64,000 nt of DNA, taken from positions 102,982,627 through 103,046,626 of the forward strand of contig NC_077223.1 in assembly GCF_024763615.1 (NCBI RefSeq). The letters are read 5' to 3'. Below the pieces are notes generated by a model. The model worked only from the letters and a program-made list of their open reading frames with translations. It was not told the origin of the DNA and ran no database searches. Source of the DNA: Phlebotomus papatasi (lineage: Eukaryota > Arthropoda > Insecta > Diptera > Psychodidae). Positions 12,196-23,021 of this stretch are shown one piece after another. A program made the position numbers and the translations under genes. Numbering within the stretch: position 1 is the stretch's first letter; every line of letters starts with the position of its first letter.

Positions 12196-12350
12196 TACAA
12201 GACCTACAGAGGGCACTTCACGCAGGATAGTATGCAATCTATACAATATCGAATCGGGATAAATCTCAGTGGGGAATTCTTATTTTGAAGGGGAAATTTC
12301 GAATTAAAATACTTGTTCTCTCAATGATGAACTGACGCAAATGATTTCAG

Positions 12351-12544
12351 AGAGGTATCTCCGGTGATTGCCAGTGAGAAGTTAGTCACCCTAAGTTGAA
12401 AACACCTTTTTGGTTTTTTCCAAAGCTTTGGATCCTGATGTGGAAGAAGATCCACATCAGGATCGAAAGCTTTAGGAAAAACCAAAAAAGTGTTTTCAAC
12501 TTAGGGTGACTAACTTCTCACTGGCAATCACCGGAGATACCTCT
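12351..12544. repeat. Near-perfect foldback, arms about 94 bp, loop 6 bp
   Basis: The left arm starts AGAGGTATCTCCGGTGATTG and the right arm ends in its reverse complement. The centre is CCTGATGTGGA-AGAAGA-TCCACATCAGG. The arms differ by only a few bases, around the poly-T run and CCAAAGCTTTGG/CCTAAAGCTTTCG. A transcript would form one long hairpin. It lies inside the 120-bp tandem array. Confidence 0.9.
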
Positions 12545-12629
12545 TTGAAATACTTGTCTTCAAAAAAAACCTTCAGAAGATATTTTGTACATTGAAAGTT
12601 AGGCAATTTCGAATTGAGAAAAACTCAGT

Positions 12630-13055
12630 CTTTTCGTACAGAAGTAGATCTTGAAAAGTTCGAAAATCTATTTAAAGATCCATAAAGGAGACTTTCTTAC
12701 TTCTTAATAATTCCTCAAGGTGGCTGAGGTACATCCTGTTCGAATTTCGAAGTGCTCAAGTGTCAAAATGTGACGGTCTTTACATTGTTGTGAGGAAAAA
12801 ACAGAACAACCGCTTTTACTGTTTCTTGCCCCAGTATTTAATCACTCCATAATCACTGAGTAACTCTTTTGCCAGCTTTTCAGTGTGATATTTGATAAAG
12901 TTTCCCCACCTTGTTCGAAAATTTAGTATGAAAATTCGAAATTGAATTTGAATTCTTCAAACTTCAACGACTTTTTGTGCAAATAGAGTTCCATTTACCT
13001 TTTATCCAAGACACTATTGGAGAATCAAAGTCTACTTCTGTTTGGGCTCAATGGA
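12630..13055 (+). repeat. 440-bp repeat block, copy 3
   Basis: Collinear with 10578-11003, sharing GTACAGAAGTAGATCTTGAA at the start and the CAAGACACTATTGGAGAATC phrase near the end. Inserted in, or part of, the surrounding tandem array. Confidence 0.75.
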
Positions 13056-13215
13056 GACTATATTTCGAAATTGGGATTCAAATAAAAATACCAAGATTTA
13101 AAAAGTCCTTCAAAGGACATTTTGTAAATTGACATACAGACAAAATCAAATCAGAATAAAGCCCACGGGGGAACCTTTATTTCGAAAAGAAGATTTCGAA
13201 TTAAAATACTCCCAT

Positions 13216-14691
13216 TTGAATGGGCCCTTACAGGTGTGTTCTGTTCGTCCAAGTTTTATTACTCCGCAAAATTACGTACTAAAAGTATGATCCCTTGGGG
13301 GTAAGTAGTCAACATGTGATATTATGCATAAAACTGTACTTCATTCATACATCACTCTCTCTCTTGGAGTTCGAGCAATTAAAAGCACCAAAAATATGTA
13401 CCTGGGGTATTTTGGGAACATTAGGAGTCGACCTAGACATCGTGCAGACGATGTTTTTGAGCCCAGAAATAGCCCTAGTCACCCCGTGCATCTTTTTTTA
13501 CGTGGGTTTTGTTTTGACCTCATCTTCTCGCCGTTTTTTTGTTGTACACACACGCCTCCCTCTGCCGTTTTGTGTATGCAAATTGGGGGACCACCATTTG
13601 TGGTCTCACTCCGATCAATGGCCTCTTTGCGTGGCAGATGGGATTTTGCGTGCAAAAGCTCCACACGATGTAAGAGTTTCGACTCTGAGATCCGCGTAGT
13701 AAAAAAAAAGTGCGTGGTGTAACAGGTGATTGATAAACAAATTGTCAGGTGTTTTCACCCCATTTTCGGGTTGTAGGACATAGGAATGGGGTGCAAGAAG
13801 TGAGCAGTGATTTTGTGCGACCAATTATAATCACCCCTTCAAAAGTCTTCCCCGAGTTATTTTTTTTTCCTTTCCTCAAAATCCAGTGTCAAGGAATTTG
13901 AATGTATTTCCAATTCCACCCCTTTTGTGGATTTTCCCCCGTTTAAGAAAAAGAGTTGTGTGGAAAAAAGGGGCACCTGCTTTTCAATGGATCAACAACT
14001 CAATTGAGTGACTTGTGGTTGAACGGCGGGGCAGGAAAAGTCAGACCATCTTTCCAGAAAAGGGAGAGAATCCCTCCAAAGAGGGGTGATAGTTCCTGGC
14101 CCATGAAGAAAAAAGCATATTTTGCTCAATTTACCCTCCTTATTTTTCTGCAATCACGCTGTGATTTTGTCATCACCTAATTTTCCCCGTATCCTCTCAG
14201 CAATGTCTGACACTGCAGGATCATCAACTTTTCCTTCATCACTTGACAAGAAAGGGAAAACTACCAAGGCCTCCAAAAATGTCCAAATCACATGGAGGAT
14301 TTCCTGGAAAATTTGTCCCCTTTTTCTGGGGAATTTTTGGGGAGAGATGATTCAGGTGCCTACCTCAATGTGACACCACTTAGACTTCTTCTCATATTCC
14401 CTACGAGCGACTTAACCCCCGTTTTTACACATTAACGCCTTTACATCCTCCCCCGAGAAATAACACACACAATCCATTCACAGAACAATACCAAGACTCC
14501 GGATTGAAGGGGCGTATTAGATCCACGACCCAAGGAACACGCAATGACAGTGCAACCCTTCGAGATAAATGACACGACAAATGGGGAGCTTCCTCACCAA
14601 GAATCCCCTTCACAAAGTCTAATAGCTTATGAAATATTTGCATTTTATCCTCCTCGAGTCATATCAACCCCTAAAAAGCAATACAATTGGA
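13216..14691. other. Unique island, no gene recognised
   Basis: From 13300 to 14640 the sequence is repeat-poor with moderate G+C. Overlapping frames of 130 codons at 13295-13699 and 13324-13722 are in different phases of the same strand and carry no domain, so they are judged non-coding. Confidence 0.4.
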
Positions 14692-15105
14692 AAACATTCT
14701 TTCTTATAATCCTAAAAATATGGTATATGGAGCATAAATTTTAGCACAGCATTGTACTAAAATAATTTAGTACAATTTATAATTTAGTATTTTATACTTT
14801 GCTCAGTTCTAAAAATTTTGCGACAAAATTATTAGGGAAAGATGAGTTAATTCCAGATAAATCAACATTTCATTAGCACTAGTGTTTTTTAAAAAAAGAA
14901 ACATTCCTTCTTATAATCCTGAAAATATGGTATATGGAGCATAAATTTTAGCACAGGATTGTACTAAAATAATTTAATACAATTTATAATTTAGTGCTTT
15001 TATACTTTGCTTAGTTCTAAAAATTTTGCGACAAAATTATTAGGAAAAGATGAGTTAATTCAAGATAAATCAACATTTCATTAGCTCTAGTGTCTTTAAA
15101 AAAAA
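14692..15105 (+). repeat. Direct tandem duplication, period 207 bp, two copies
   Basis: ACATTCTTTCTTATAATCCT at 14694 recurs as ACATTCCTTCTTATAATCCT at 14901, and the two 207-bp copies match almost throughout. Each copy contains TTTAGCACA-GTACTAAAATAATTTA, related to the dyad found in the arrays at 18750-21130 and 26590-28030. Confidence 0.9.
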
Positions 15106-15185
15106 TCCTACGGAAATTTAAAGGTGTTTGGCAAATTTATGTCCTTAATCACGAATTAGAGAGCTACTCCATTCACTCCTATATT

Positions 15186-15452
15186 CAGGGGCATGATATT
15201 TCCTATGTTTCCCATATGTTTCTAGCGAGCCGAAAAACTTTTGAGTTTATTAGATGTTTTCTGTCATTGTAGAATGAATTAGCAAAAAATACTAATACAA
15301 AATAAAAGCCAATTTAATGACGAAGAGGCAACTGAAAACCCTAAATTGACAACCTACGTAGTTTTGAAAATATCTCGTGAAATATGTACGAAAACAGTGA
15401 AAAAATTACACTAAAACCTGTCGCATTTTTCAGAGCTAATGTCACCCCCCTG
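15186..15452 (-). mobile_element. hAT-type MITE, family CAGGGG copy 1 (267 bp)
   Basis: Termini CAGGGGCATGAT and, reversed, CAGGGGGGTGAC, with a perfect 8-bp duplication CCTATATT at 15178-15185 and 15453-15460. Related copies in the opposite orientation lie at 51428-51695 and 58624-58890. It carries no transposase. Confidence 0.85.
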
Positions 15453-15724
15453 CCTATATTTAAAATGTTTCACAATTTCCAAAAATAAAAGAACACGCAT
15501 AACATTATTTTAGTACATGACTGTACTAAGTTAATCATTCGCACAACACATAGAGAAAATGATATAGTAGAACGTTGTAATGTTGGAACAATAGTTTTTA
15601 CATAACAACTATTTAGCCTCCAATTAAGAATGATTAATCATGCTTGTACTAAATTTCAAAAGACTCTTAATAAGTTAAGCAGTACTAAAAAGTAAAGTTA
15701 ACAAAGTTAGGGTGCTTTCAGGGG

Positions 15725-15905
15725 GTGAACAAGTATGGCTAGCAAGTGAATCGTGAGTGGCAGATCAACAGATCATGCCGATCTTACTCAAAAATCGCGC
15801 TGATCGCAAGATAAGCCAGCAACATGCGCTGATTGCGAAATCAGTCTTTAAGATCACGCTGATCGCGCAATCAGTCTCCAGGATTGCGCTGATCGGCACC
15901 CAAAG
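15725..15905 (+). repeat. Repeat rich in GATCGCGCTGATCGC, relative at 47010-47085
   Basis: The phrase AAGTATGGC...GTGAGTG-CAGATC opens both copies. In this copy the phrases ATCGCGCTGATCGC, CACGCTGATCGCGC and ATTGCGCTGATCGG occur in succession, making a small G+C-rich patch of GATC-containing inverted repeats. Confidence 0.6.
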
Positions 15906-15940
15906 TGAACTGTGAGTTGCAGACTTGTTTACCATTTATT

Positions 15941-16104
15941 TTTTAGTACATGACTGTTCTCATGTGCTTCAGATTAGTCGACTTTTCTTCGTGTTGATTC
16001 TTATCACGACTGCTTTTCCAGTTATCGTCGTGTTCAAAAACCACCAAGCAACACAAAGAAAAGTCCATGATACTGTAGCACATGAGAGCAGTCAAGTACT
16101 AAAA
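15941..16104. mobile_element. Palindromic MITE (TTTTAGTAC termini), copy 1
   Basis: Left end TTTTAGTACATGACTGTTCT, right end reversed TTTTAGTACTTGACTGCTCT, with internal matches around TTATCGTCG and the CACGAC/GTCGTG region. Related copies at 16215-16790 and 35021-35458. Confidence 0.75.
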
Positions 16105-16214
16105 AAATGTTTTTGTTTTTTTTTTTATTTTTAATTCGAACAGAGCCATTACGAATGAAAGTATAAAACATAATACCTTACTTATATTTTCTCTACAACT
16201 TAACGTCTGTTTTA

Positions 16215-16790
16215 TGGAATTATGGTGATATTACAGTAAAAAATGAACATGTCCTTTAGCACTTTCTTTTCTTAAGTGCTTCTACATTACAGTGCTGTCT
16301 CTCTATATGCACAGTTTGGGTACTTTTTTTGACAGTTCTCTCTCTGAATATGCACAACTTTTTCATTAAATTCCCAACGGTTTTTTTCTTTCTTTTAATA
16401 AATTATCATTTTTTCATTGTTCCAGAATTTCCCGTGTTATTTTAAATATAAGACAGAAAAAATAAAATTAAGAAAATTAAAAACAAGAAAAATTAGATAC
16501 CAAGAAAATAATTTTCTTTATTACTTTGTCAAAATGTAAACAAATTGATCTTGAATGCAACCGACACAAAAGCTGTGCATATAGAGAGTGTGCATATAGA
16601 GAGACAGCACAGTATCTACTTTTTCTGTGTAGGTTCCTGTCTATTTGCTGGTTTTAGACCACGGCGAGGATTGAAAAAATAGTCGAGACAGGAACCCAAA
16701 ACATAAAAAAATCGATAATGCTGAAGAGCATGAGAACAGTAAAGTACTAAAAAAAAAACTTGCTAATTTTTCATTGAAATAATACTATGA
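16215..16790. mobile_element. Palindromic MITE (TTTAGCAC family), copy 2, with a nested insertion
   Basis: The core runs from TTTAGCAC (16256) to GTACTAAA (16744), with outer arms containing AAAAAATGAACATG and, reversed, AAAAATTAGCAAG. The left arm is interrupted inside CTTCTACATTA...TCTACTTTTT by a separate element at 16290-16612. Compare the uninterrupted copies at 35021-35458. Confidence 0.75.
16290..16612. mobile_element. Nested TA-flanked MITE with CAGTGCTGTCTCTC termini (323 bp)
   Basis: Left terminus CAGTGCTGTCTCTCTATATG; right terminus reversed CTGTGCTGTCTCTCTATATG, followed by a second CTCTATATGCACA block. TA flanks both ends. It sits inside the older palindromic MITE, so it is the younger insertion. 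TA targets suggest a Tc1/mariner-type source. Confidence 0.85.
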
Positions 16791-17250
16791 GTCTTTTGTG
16801 ATGATACTTTTAATTTTATTAAAATGTCACATATTTTTGTGCATATTAGTAATATTCAATAATAATCAAATTTATTTTAGTACTAAACTGTTCGCAGGCG
16901 CTTCTGTGTTATCGATTTTTTTTGTTTTGATGTTTTAAATTTTTGTTTTTAGTACTGCTACATCAGTGTTCCGCAAGATTAAATAATTATCCCTGTAATA
17001 GTTGCTTAAACAAATCCCTTTACAGAAAGTAATTTGACTTAGTACTTGCATATACTAACTATTTAGTACATCATTCCACATTTCTCTTGAAAGTATTATT
17101 CAATTTTCCATGAATAATGCCCTGTGTATTAAATCCTCAATGTGTAATTTCATATCTCCATATGTACATTGATATTTCTTGTTACAAATTAGTTTAGTAC
17201 AGGTCTGTACTAATTACTTATCCCAACTTTGATAGATTCAAATAAAAACG
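16791..17250. other. AT-rich intron with scattered TTTAGTAC motifs
   Basis: A half copy of the TTTTAGTAC palindromic family lies at about 16875-16960, and a clear dyad TTTAGTAC-AGGTCT-GTACTAA at 17193-17213. No gene recognised. Confidence 0.45.
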
Positions 17251-18749
17251 TTTTTCCACGAAAATGAAATAAATATTGTTCATAAATGAGGGATTATTAA
17301 TTGCTCTTTACATCGAAAAAGGGTTAATTTGGAATGCTACACGAGGCATAGGGCATTTCCTGGTCAACGCAATATCCTTCCTTCCTAAAACTTGTGGTCC
17401 CTCAAACTTCAAGTCTGTCTCCAAGACCATTGCTCCACGTTTCATTTGTCGAATGATGATGTCGACATTCTTTGGGAGTCACTGAGTTTAGTGCTGGGGT
17501 CTCTCCTCCACCCGAGCATAACACTTGGGGGATTGGGGCTCATGAAGACGACAGTGACGACGTTATTTGCTGGGTGTAAATGGCGTTGATAAGGGTTAGT
17601 GTGTGAGGCATGAAACGGAGCTTTTTGGAAGAAGGTCTCCTTTCAGCCACCCTCCGGAAGACACAGACAAAACTGAGATGGTGGAGGGTGATGCCTCCCC
17701 CTGGAGACGGAAAATATCCCGCCCGAGGGAGAGCTGTACATAAATTTTATGGTCTCGGAGAGGAGGCAAGGAAAAAAAGGATGAAGACGGATCTCTGACG
17801 TGCGACACAATCCGCCCTTTCTCACATCGAAAGGGGGTTGCAAGTCGTATAAATTTTTTTTTCTGCTAGCAAAAACATGCAAGTTGGGTCAGGTTGGGAT
17901 GTCTGGGCGCGTCTCAGCTTCCTCTCTCTCTTCAATTTTTATGTATCTCCTCTGCACAGACTCTCAATAAAATCAACCCCCCTTGAGATACCAAGGGTTG
18001 GAAGGAAAACCAAAAGGCCCCTTTGAATGCGCGTAAACAATTGGCTAGGCTTTCCACTCAAATTCTCTCAGTAGCAGCAAAAGAAGCAGAATTTTCCAAT
18101 CGGAAAATCACTCTTCTGCACTGGATGTTTGTGCAAATGTTGGGGAGTGAAATTTTCCTCTCCTGAAGGTGTGTTAAAATAAATGGGTGAAATATTACAA
18201 CACGTGTCTCAAATCCCAAAGTGGCCAGTCACTGAGCAATTCGGCCAGATGTTCAACCGTAATTAATCTTCGAACTCACATAATTTTCCATCTAATCGGA
18301 CCATTATTTCACATTTCCCTTCAAAGCACACACACATACTTCCCCTTTCCACTGCAATTTACTTTATGCATTGGGCAAAAATGGAACTATATTTTCCAAC
18401 CCAGGCCGCTACTGAAGCAAATGCCGTCTTTCTCACATTAAATTAACTTTTCTCTTGCCTTTTCCGGGAGGGACGTTCAGGAAAAATACACCCACAAACA
18501 GGATGGGGATTAATTACACTTTCAGGGGATGTAAATTATGTTTTTTGGGCTTTTGGAAGTTTAACTAATATGGAAATACAGCCATATTTTATGGATACTT
18601 TATGGATTTGTTTAAATATTGTATATTTATTGAGAAAAATTATGATTGAAAAGTATTAAAAATTATAACCAACCAATCATCTTTTCCTTTCTTTTCATCA
18701 TTCTCGGCGCAATAACATTCCTTTTCATAAAGTGGAAGTATATTGGAGT
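17251..18749. other. Unique island, no gene recognised
   Basis: From 17280 to 18480 the sequence is repeat-poor and relatively G+C-rich, including CT-rich tracts around 17920-17960. Frames of 60-84 codons occur on both strands without recognisable motifs. Confidence 0.4.
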
Positions 18750-21130
18750 GTTCTTTGATATGTACTAAAGAGATCTGTACTAAAAAAAACACTACCGTTA
18801 TTTCTTTGATCATACAAATTATTTAGTAGAAACATGACGCTTCGTCTCTAACAGACTAATTTATTTACATTTAGGTAAAATTCTTGGTGAAATGTTTCTG
18901 AAAATTACCTACATTGATATGTCTAAATGTCTTTCAGTTTTAGTACAAATACGGCTCTATTGTAAAACTATAAACTGTACTACGTCTTTGATCTTCATCT
19001 TTTTTTCATTTTATTTTAGTAACGAATCACATTAATTCATGTATGTACTAAAAACTTGTCAATTTATAGCGCGTATAAGTACAAATTTAGTGACAAAGTT
19101 GTAAATCATCAACATAGATTTACCAATTTCTCTATAGATTTAAAGTATTTAATATTCCAGTACTATAAGATGAACTTGTGATATGAATAAATTTAGCACA
19201 TGCATGTGTACTAAAAGTTGCGTTGGATTTAGGAATTTTTATTATTTAAAATATATTGAATTTACACGCTCTGAATAAAAACAGGCTATTTTGATGGGTA
19301 TAATGCAGTCTTAGTGTAGTGTATGTCTTTCATTTAGTACAAATTTAGTGAAAGGGTTCTGCATGAACAATTCGAATTTTCTTAATTCTCTAAAAAAATA
19401 AAATACTAAATATTTAACATAAAATCCAAAATTGTTGCATGAATGGATTTAGCACATTCATGTGTACTAAAAGTTCGGATGGCTTAATAATCTTAAGCCA
19501 TCCGAACTTTTAGTACTTACTTTTTTTACTTAAAGTGTTTTACTTAAAACACTTTGAATTCTAAAAATACTGATCTAGGGTGGGCATAAATTATTTTATT
19601 CAATTATCATATTGCTGTTTTTTCAGCTTTTCCACTTATTAAATTTTTAAAGAATGTGAATTTTCTGGTTGACTCCTGTCTTTCATTTAGTACAACTTTA
19701 GTGAAAGCGTTCTACATCTATATAAGCAGTTTAAATTTTCTAACTTTTCTAAAGATTTAAAACGCTTAATATTTTATCTAAAAATCAGACTTGTGACAAT
19801 ATAAATTTAGCACATGCATGTGTACTAATAAATTTGCTCAAGAGTTTTTATTATTCAAAAACTTTTGAATACCAAAATACTGAATTAAAGTAGATTTTTT
19901 ATTGTCATATCCCTAATTTTCACTTAAAATATTTTCTAGGAGTATAAGTGTTCTGGTTGGCGTTTATGTCTCTCTTTCTTTTAGTACAAATTTTGTAAAA
20001 AGGTTCTACATCAGCAATTTCAATTTTCTGATTTCTTTAATCCAATGTCATTCTAATTCTCCGATCCAGGGCATATAGCCCTGGTCGCTGCGCGCCCGAG
20101 AAGCCCATAATGATGATTTCTCTAAAGATTCAAAACGCTTATTATTTCACATAAAAACAACTTGTGACAAGAATAAATTTAGCACTTTCATGTGAACTAA
20201 AACCTGAGTTCGCTCAAGAGGTTTCATTGTTTTGAATACTAACAGTACTGTGTCAGACTAGGAATATATTTTTTAATACTTGTCATTTTCACCATTTCCA
20301 TTTAAGTTATTCCTAATTTTCTTCTTCGCTATTTTTATAAACCAAACTTTGTAAAATTCATGTTAAAACTTTTGAATATTGTATAAAGTTGAAAAGTGTA
20401 GTAACACTAAACACTAATTTTATTGTTAAAAATTTTGTAATGTTATCAATATAATTTAGAAATAAATCGTTGTTGGAAAAAAATTCCATTTAAAATGTTT
20501 TTAGGGAGTGTGAAATATCTGGTTCACGTTCTCGTCTATCTTTAAATTAGTACAAATTTAGTAAAGAGGTTCTCCATTAGTAATTTGAATTTTCCGATTT
20601 CTCTAAAGATTCAAAACGTTTGACCTTTCATCTAAAGAACCAATTTGTGATATTAATGAATTTAGCACTTGCATGTGTACTAAAACTTGAGGTCGGTCAA
20701 AGTTTTCAAAATATTTTTGTTACTAAAAATACTGAACCCTGAACCCTGGTAGGAATAAATTTTCAGTCAATTGCCATGTTGTTAGTTTTTCATATTTTCC
20801 ACTTTTTTTATAAAATATTTTTTTAAGGAGTGTCAATTTTCCACTTGACTCTTATGCCTTTCGTTTAGTACAAATATTTATGAAAGTATAGTTCAATGTC
20901 AAAATTACTAAATTTTCAATCTCTTCTAAGATTTAAGCACTTTTAGACTGAAACTATACTCAAATGTGCTAAATATTTGTCAAATTTTGATTTCGCACAG
21001 ACATGTACTAAAAGTTTAGCATTTTCTATATATGTAAAATATTTCTAATTCTTAAAATCTCAAAACAATTTTGATTTCAAAACAATGTCTAACATTGTTT
21101 ATTTTAGAACAATCATGTGCTAAATATTTC
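18750..21130. repeat. Degenerate tandem array carrying TTTAGYACATGCATGTGTACTAAA dyads
   Basis: Units of roughly 250-480 bp repeat the same series: TTTAGTACAAATTTAGTGAAAG, GTTCTACAT, TTTCTCTAAAGATT-AAAACGCTT, CTTGTGACA and then TTTAGCACATGCATGTGTAC-TAAAA. The first phrase recurs near 19332, 19688, 19981, 20549 and 20866; the dyad near 19195, 19448, 19806, 20176 and 20652. Units are clearly diverged. No ORF spans a unit. A 77-bp G+C-rich sequence interrupts one unit at 20037-20113. Confidence 0.75.
20037..20113 (-). mobile_element. 77-bp GC-rich insertion with 8-bp direct repeats, possible retroelement 3' end
   Basis: TGATTTCT occurs immediately on both sides (20029-20036 and 20114-20121), while undisturbed units read TGATTTCTCTAAAGATT once, so this is an insertion. 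It contains the hairpin CCAGGGC-ATATA-GCCCTGG and GCTGCGCGCCCGAG, very unlike its AT-rich host. On the minus strand it ends in ...GACATTGGATTAA, which resembles the 3' end of a 5'-truncated non-LTR retrotransposon. That identity is a guess. Confidence 0.5.
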
Positions 21131-23021
21131 TAAGCCTTTACATTCATTTTGAATGTATTAGAATAAGAATGTTTGATGGAGTAAAAGTCTTTAGAGTTTT
21201 GTGAAATGTTTAATGGTGTTACACGTACACATCACGCAAAATATCAATATTTTCTAGATATTTAATGGCTTTCCAGAAATGATTTATATTTTCCCCAGAT
21301 TTTCATTGTTATTATGAATTTCTATTTCACATGGAATTATTTATTTGGAGTATTTTGTAAAGTATATAGCCCGTGTTTTTGCTTTGCTGACAATTGCAAG
21401 CCTTTTGTAATCCCTCAGTGGTCAACTAGGATTCCTTGTAGCACCTCTGTGTAGATCCCTTTTGTCCAAAGCATGACAATTTATCACAGAGAATATTTTA
21501 CAGTAGATAAATAATTGAGAAGCAATTCAATGGGCACAAGTGGTGTGTTTGTTCACCCCTGTTACGAGTTGGGGTGGGCTTTTAATGGTATGTGCTTTGA
21601 AAGCTCACCCCTGAAAATCTCCACATTTTCCCTTAACTGCGTATATTTCATGAAATAGAATCGATTTAATAACTATTTACGCATTTTCCACATTATTGTA
21701 AAGATAGAAAACATTACAGGGCGCAGTTCCTTTCGATAAGTACAGGAAACTACCAGTCAGTTAGACTGAAGCAAAAAAAAAAGGGAAAACCAGAGAAAAA
21801 AATTTATGCAATGGGGACATTTTATTTTTATTTCTTTTTCTCCCTGTTTTATGTTTTTTTCTCTCTCAATATTTGGTTTTTTTTCGTGGATAGAACAGCT
21901 TTACCCAGAGTACGGTATCAGAAACCATCGGGAAAAAAATGGACGAATCGCATAGGACTCGTGCCAGTAGAACATTAAGATCCTTTCACATCGATTAAAA
22001 TTATATTTACGCAATTCCTTTCTACATTCTTTCGAATATCCACTTCCTGTTTCTCTCTTGAAAATTACTTCAATTGACTCAACTCTATTACTATTATTAA
22101 TTTTGTTATAACCCAAAGGAATATTCGTTTGGTTGGGAGAGAAACTTTATGTTATGCCATTGTTAATTCTCTCTTCCTTTGGTGCGTTTTGCCTTTCCCC
22201 TTCAATTTTCCCAACAATCACTCGAGAATGATGTGAGCTTGAAAATTTAATTAAATTTTAATCGAATCACTGTACGCGTAATTGGATATGCGTATGAGAT
22301 ACATTTTAATACATATACATACAACTCTATATAGCAAAATGTCCTGGCTCTTATCCTTTTATACCCTCTCAAAAGCCTCTCTCTCTAACATATTTATTTG
22401 AGTGCATTGAATAAAAAATTTAATTAAAACACACAGAAGAGAAACTCTTCCATTGAGATATCTCGAAGGTAAAGGTATAACAGAAGCTGGACTTTGTTGG
22501 TATACTAAAAAGGGATATATTGTTGAACAATTGTCAGTTTGTTCATTGTTAATTCCATTTAAACATGTGGAAAACTCTCCTTCAAAAGCAACATAACTCC
22601 AAATACATCGGGGAATTTAATCAAAAACTCATGCATTCAGGGGCTGCACAAAAGCTCTCTTTCACTTGCAAAATCACCCTCCAAATGACTGCATTTCCAC
22701 ATGAGAGGGACGCTAATTTATTGGACAACGCGTTGGATCAATATTTATGGTGGAAAGTTCCACAAATGTTGGGATATTTTTGAAAAACTCACCATAAATT
22801 CTTCAATCTGAGGAAATCTTCAACAGAAATGGTCTTATTACTAATCGGAATACTAATTGAACGACTACAGCGCCTCTAGCGTTCGCGAAACGAAAGTTGG
22901 ACGTTCTAAAAATTGAAGAATTTGTAAGACCCTTTCAATTGTACAGTAAAAGGTGAAAAATAGTAGTCTAAGTTGGAATAAACAACATAATTTACATTAA
23001 AATGAAGATTTCTCTAAGCTA
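21131..23021. other. AT-rich and mixed intron, no gene recognised
   Basis: No repeat family was recognised. Small frames such as 22565-22783 (+) have no domain. Purine- and pyrimidine-rich tracts occur around 21775-21880. Confidence 0.4.

Larger units (their letters stand above)
11200..13215. repeat. Degenerate tandem array built on TTTCGAAAGGGAAATTTCGAA
   Basis: A unit of about 120 bp repeats the dyad-like phrase TATTTCGAAAGGGAAATTTC, then AATTAAAATACTTG and AGGACATTTTGTACGCC. Sites lie near 11241, 11361, 11478, 11690, 11816, 12283 and 13181, with weaker ones near 11623, 12603 and 13066. The array is broken by a pogo-type element (11856-12195), a foldback (12351-12544) and a 440-bp repeat block (12630-13055). 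Confidence 0.65.

Noticed and set aside
13295..13722. Two overlapping plus-strand frames of 132-134 codons
   Set aside because: They use different phases over the same DNA and neither has a motif, so at most one could be real and probably none is.
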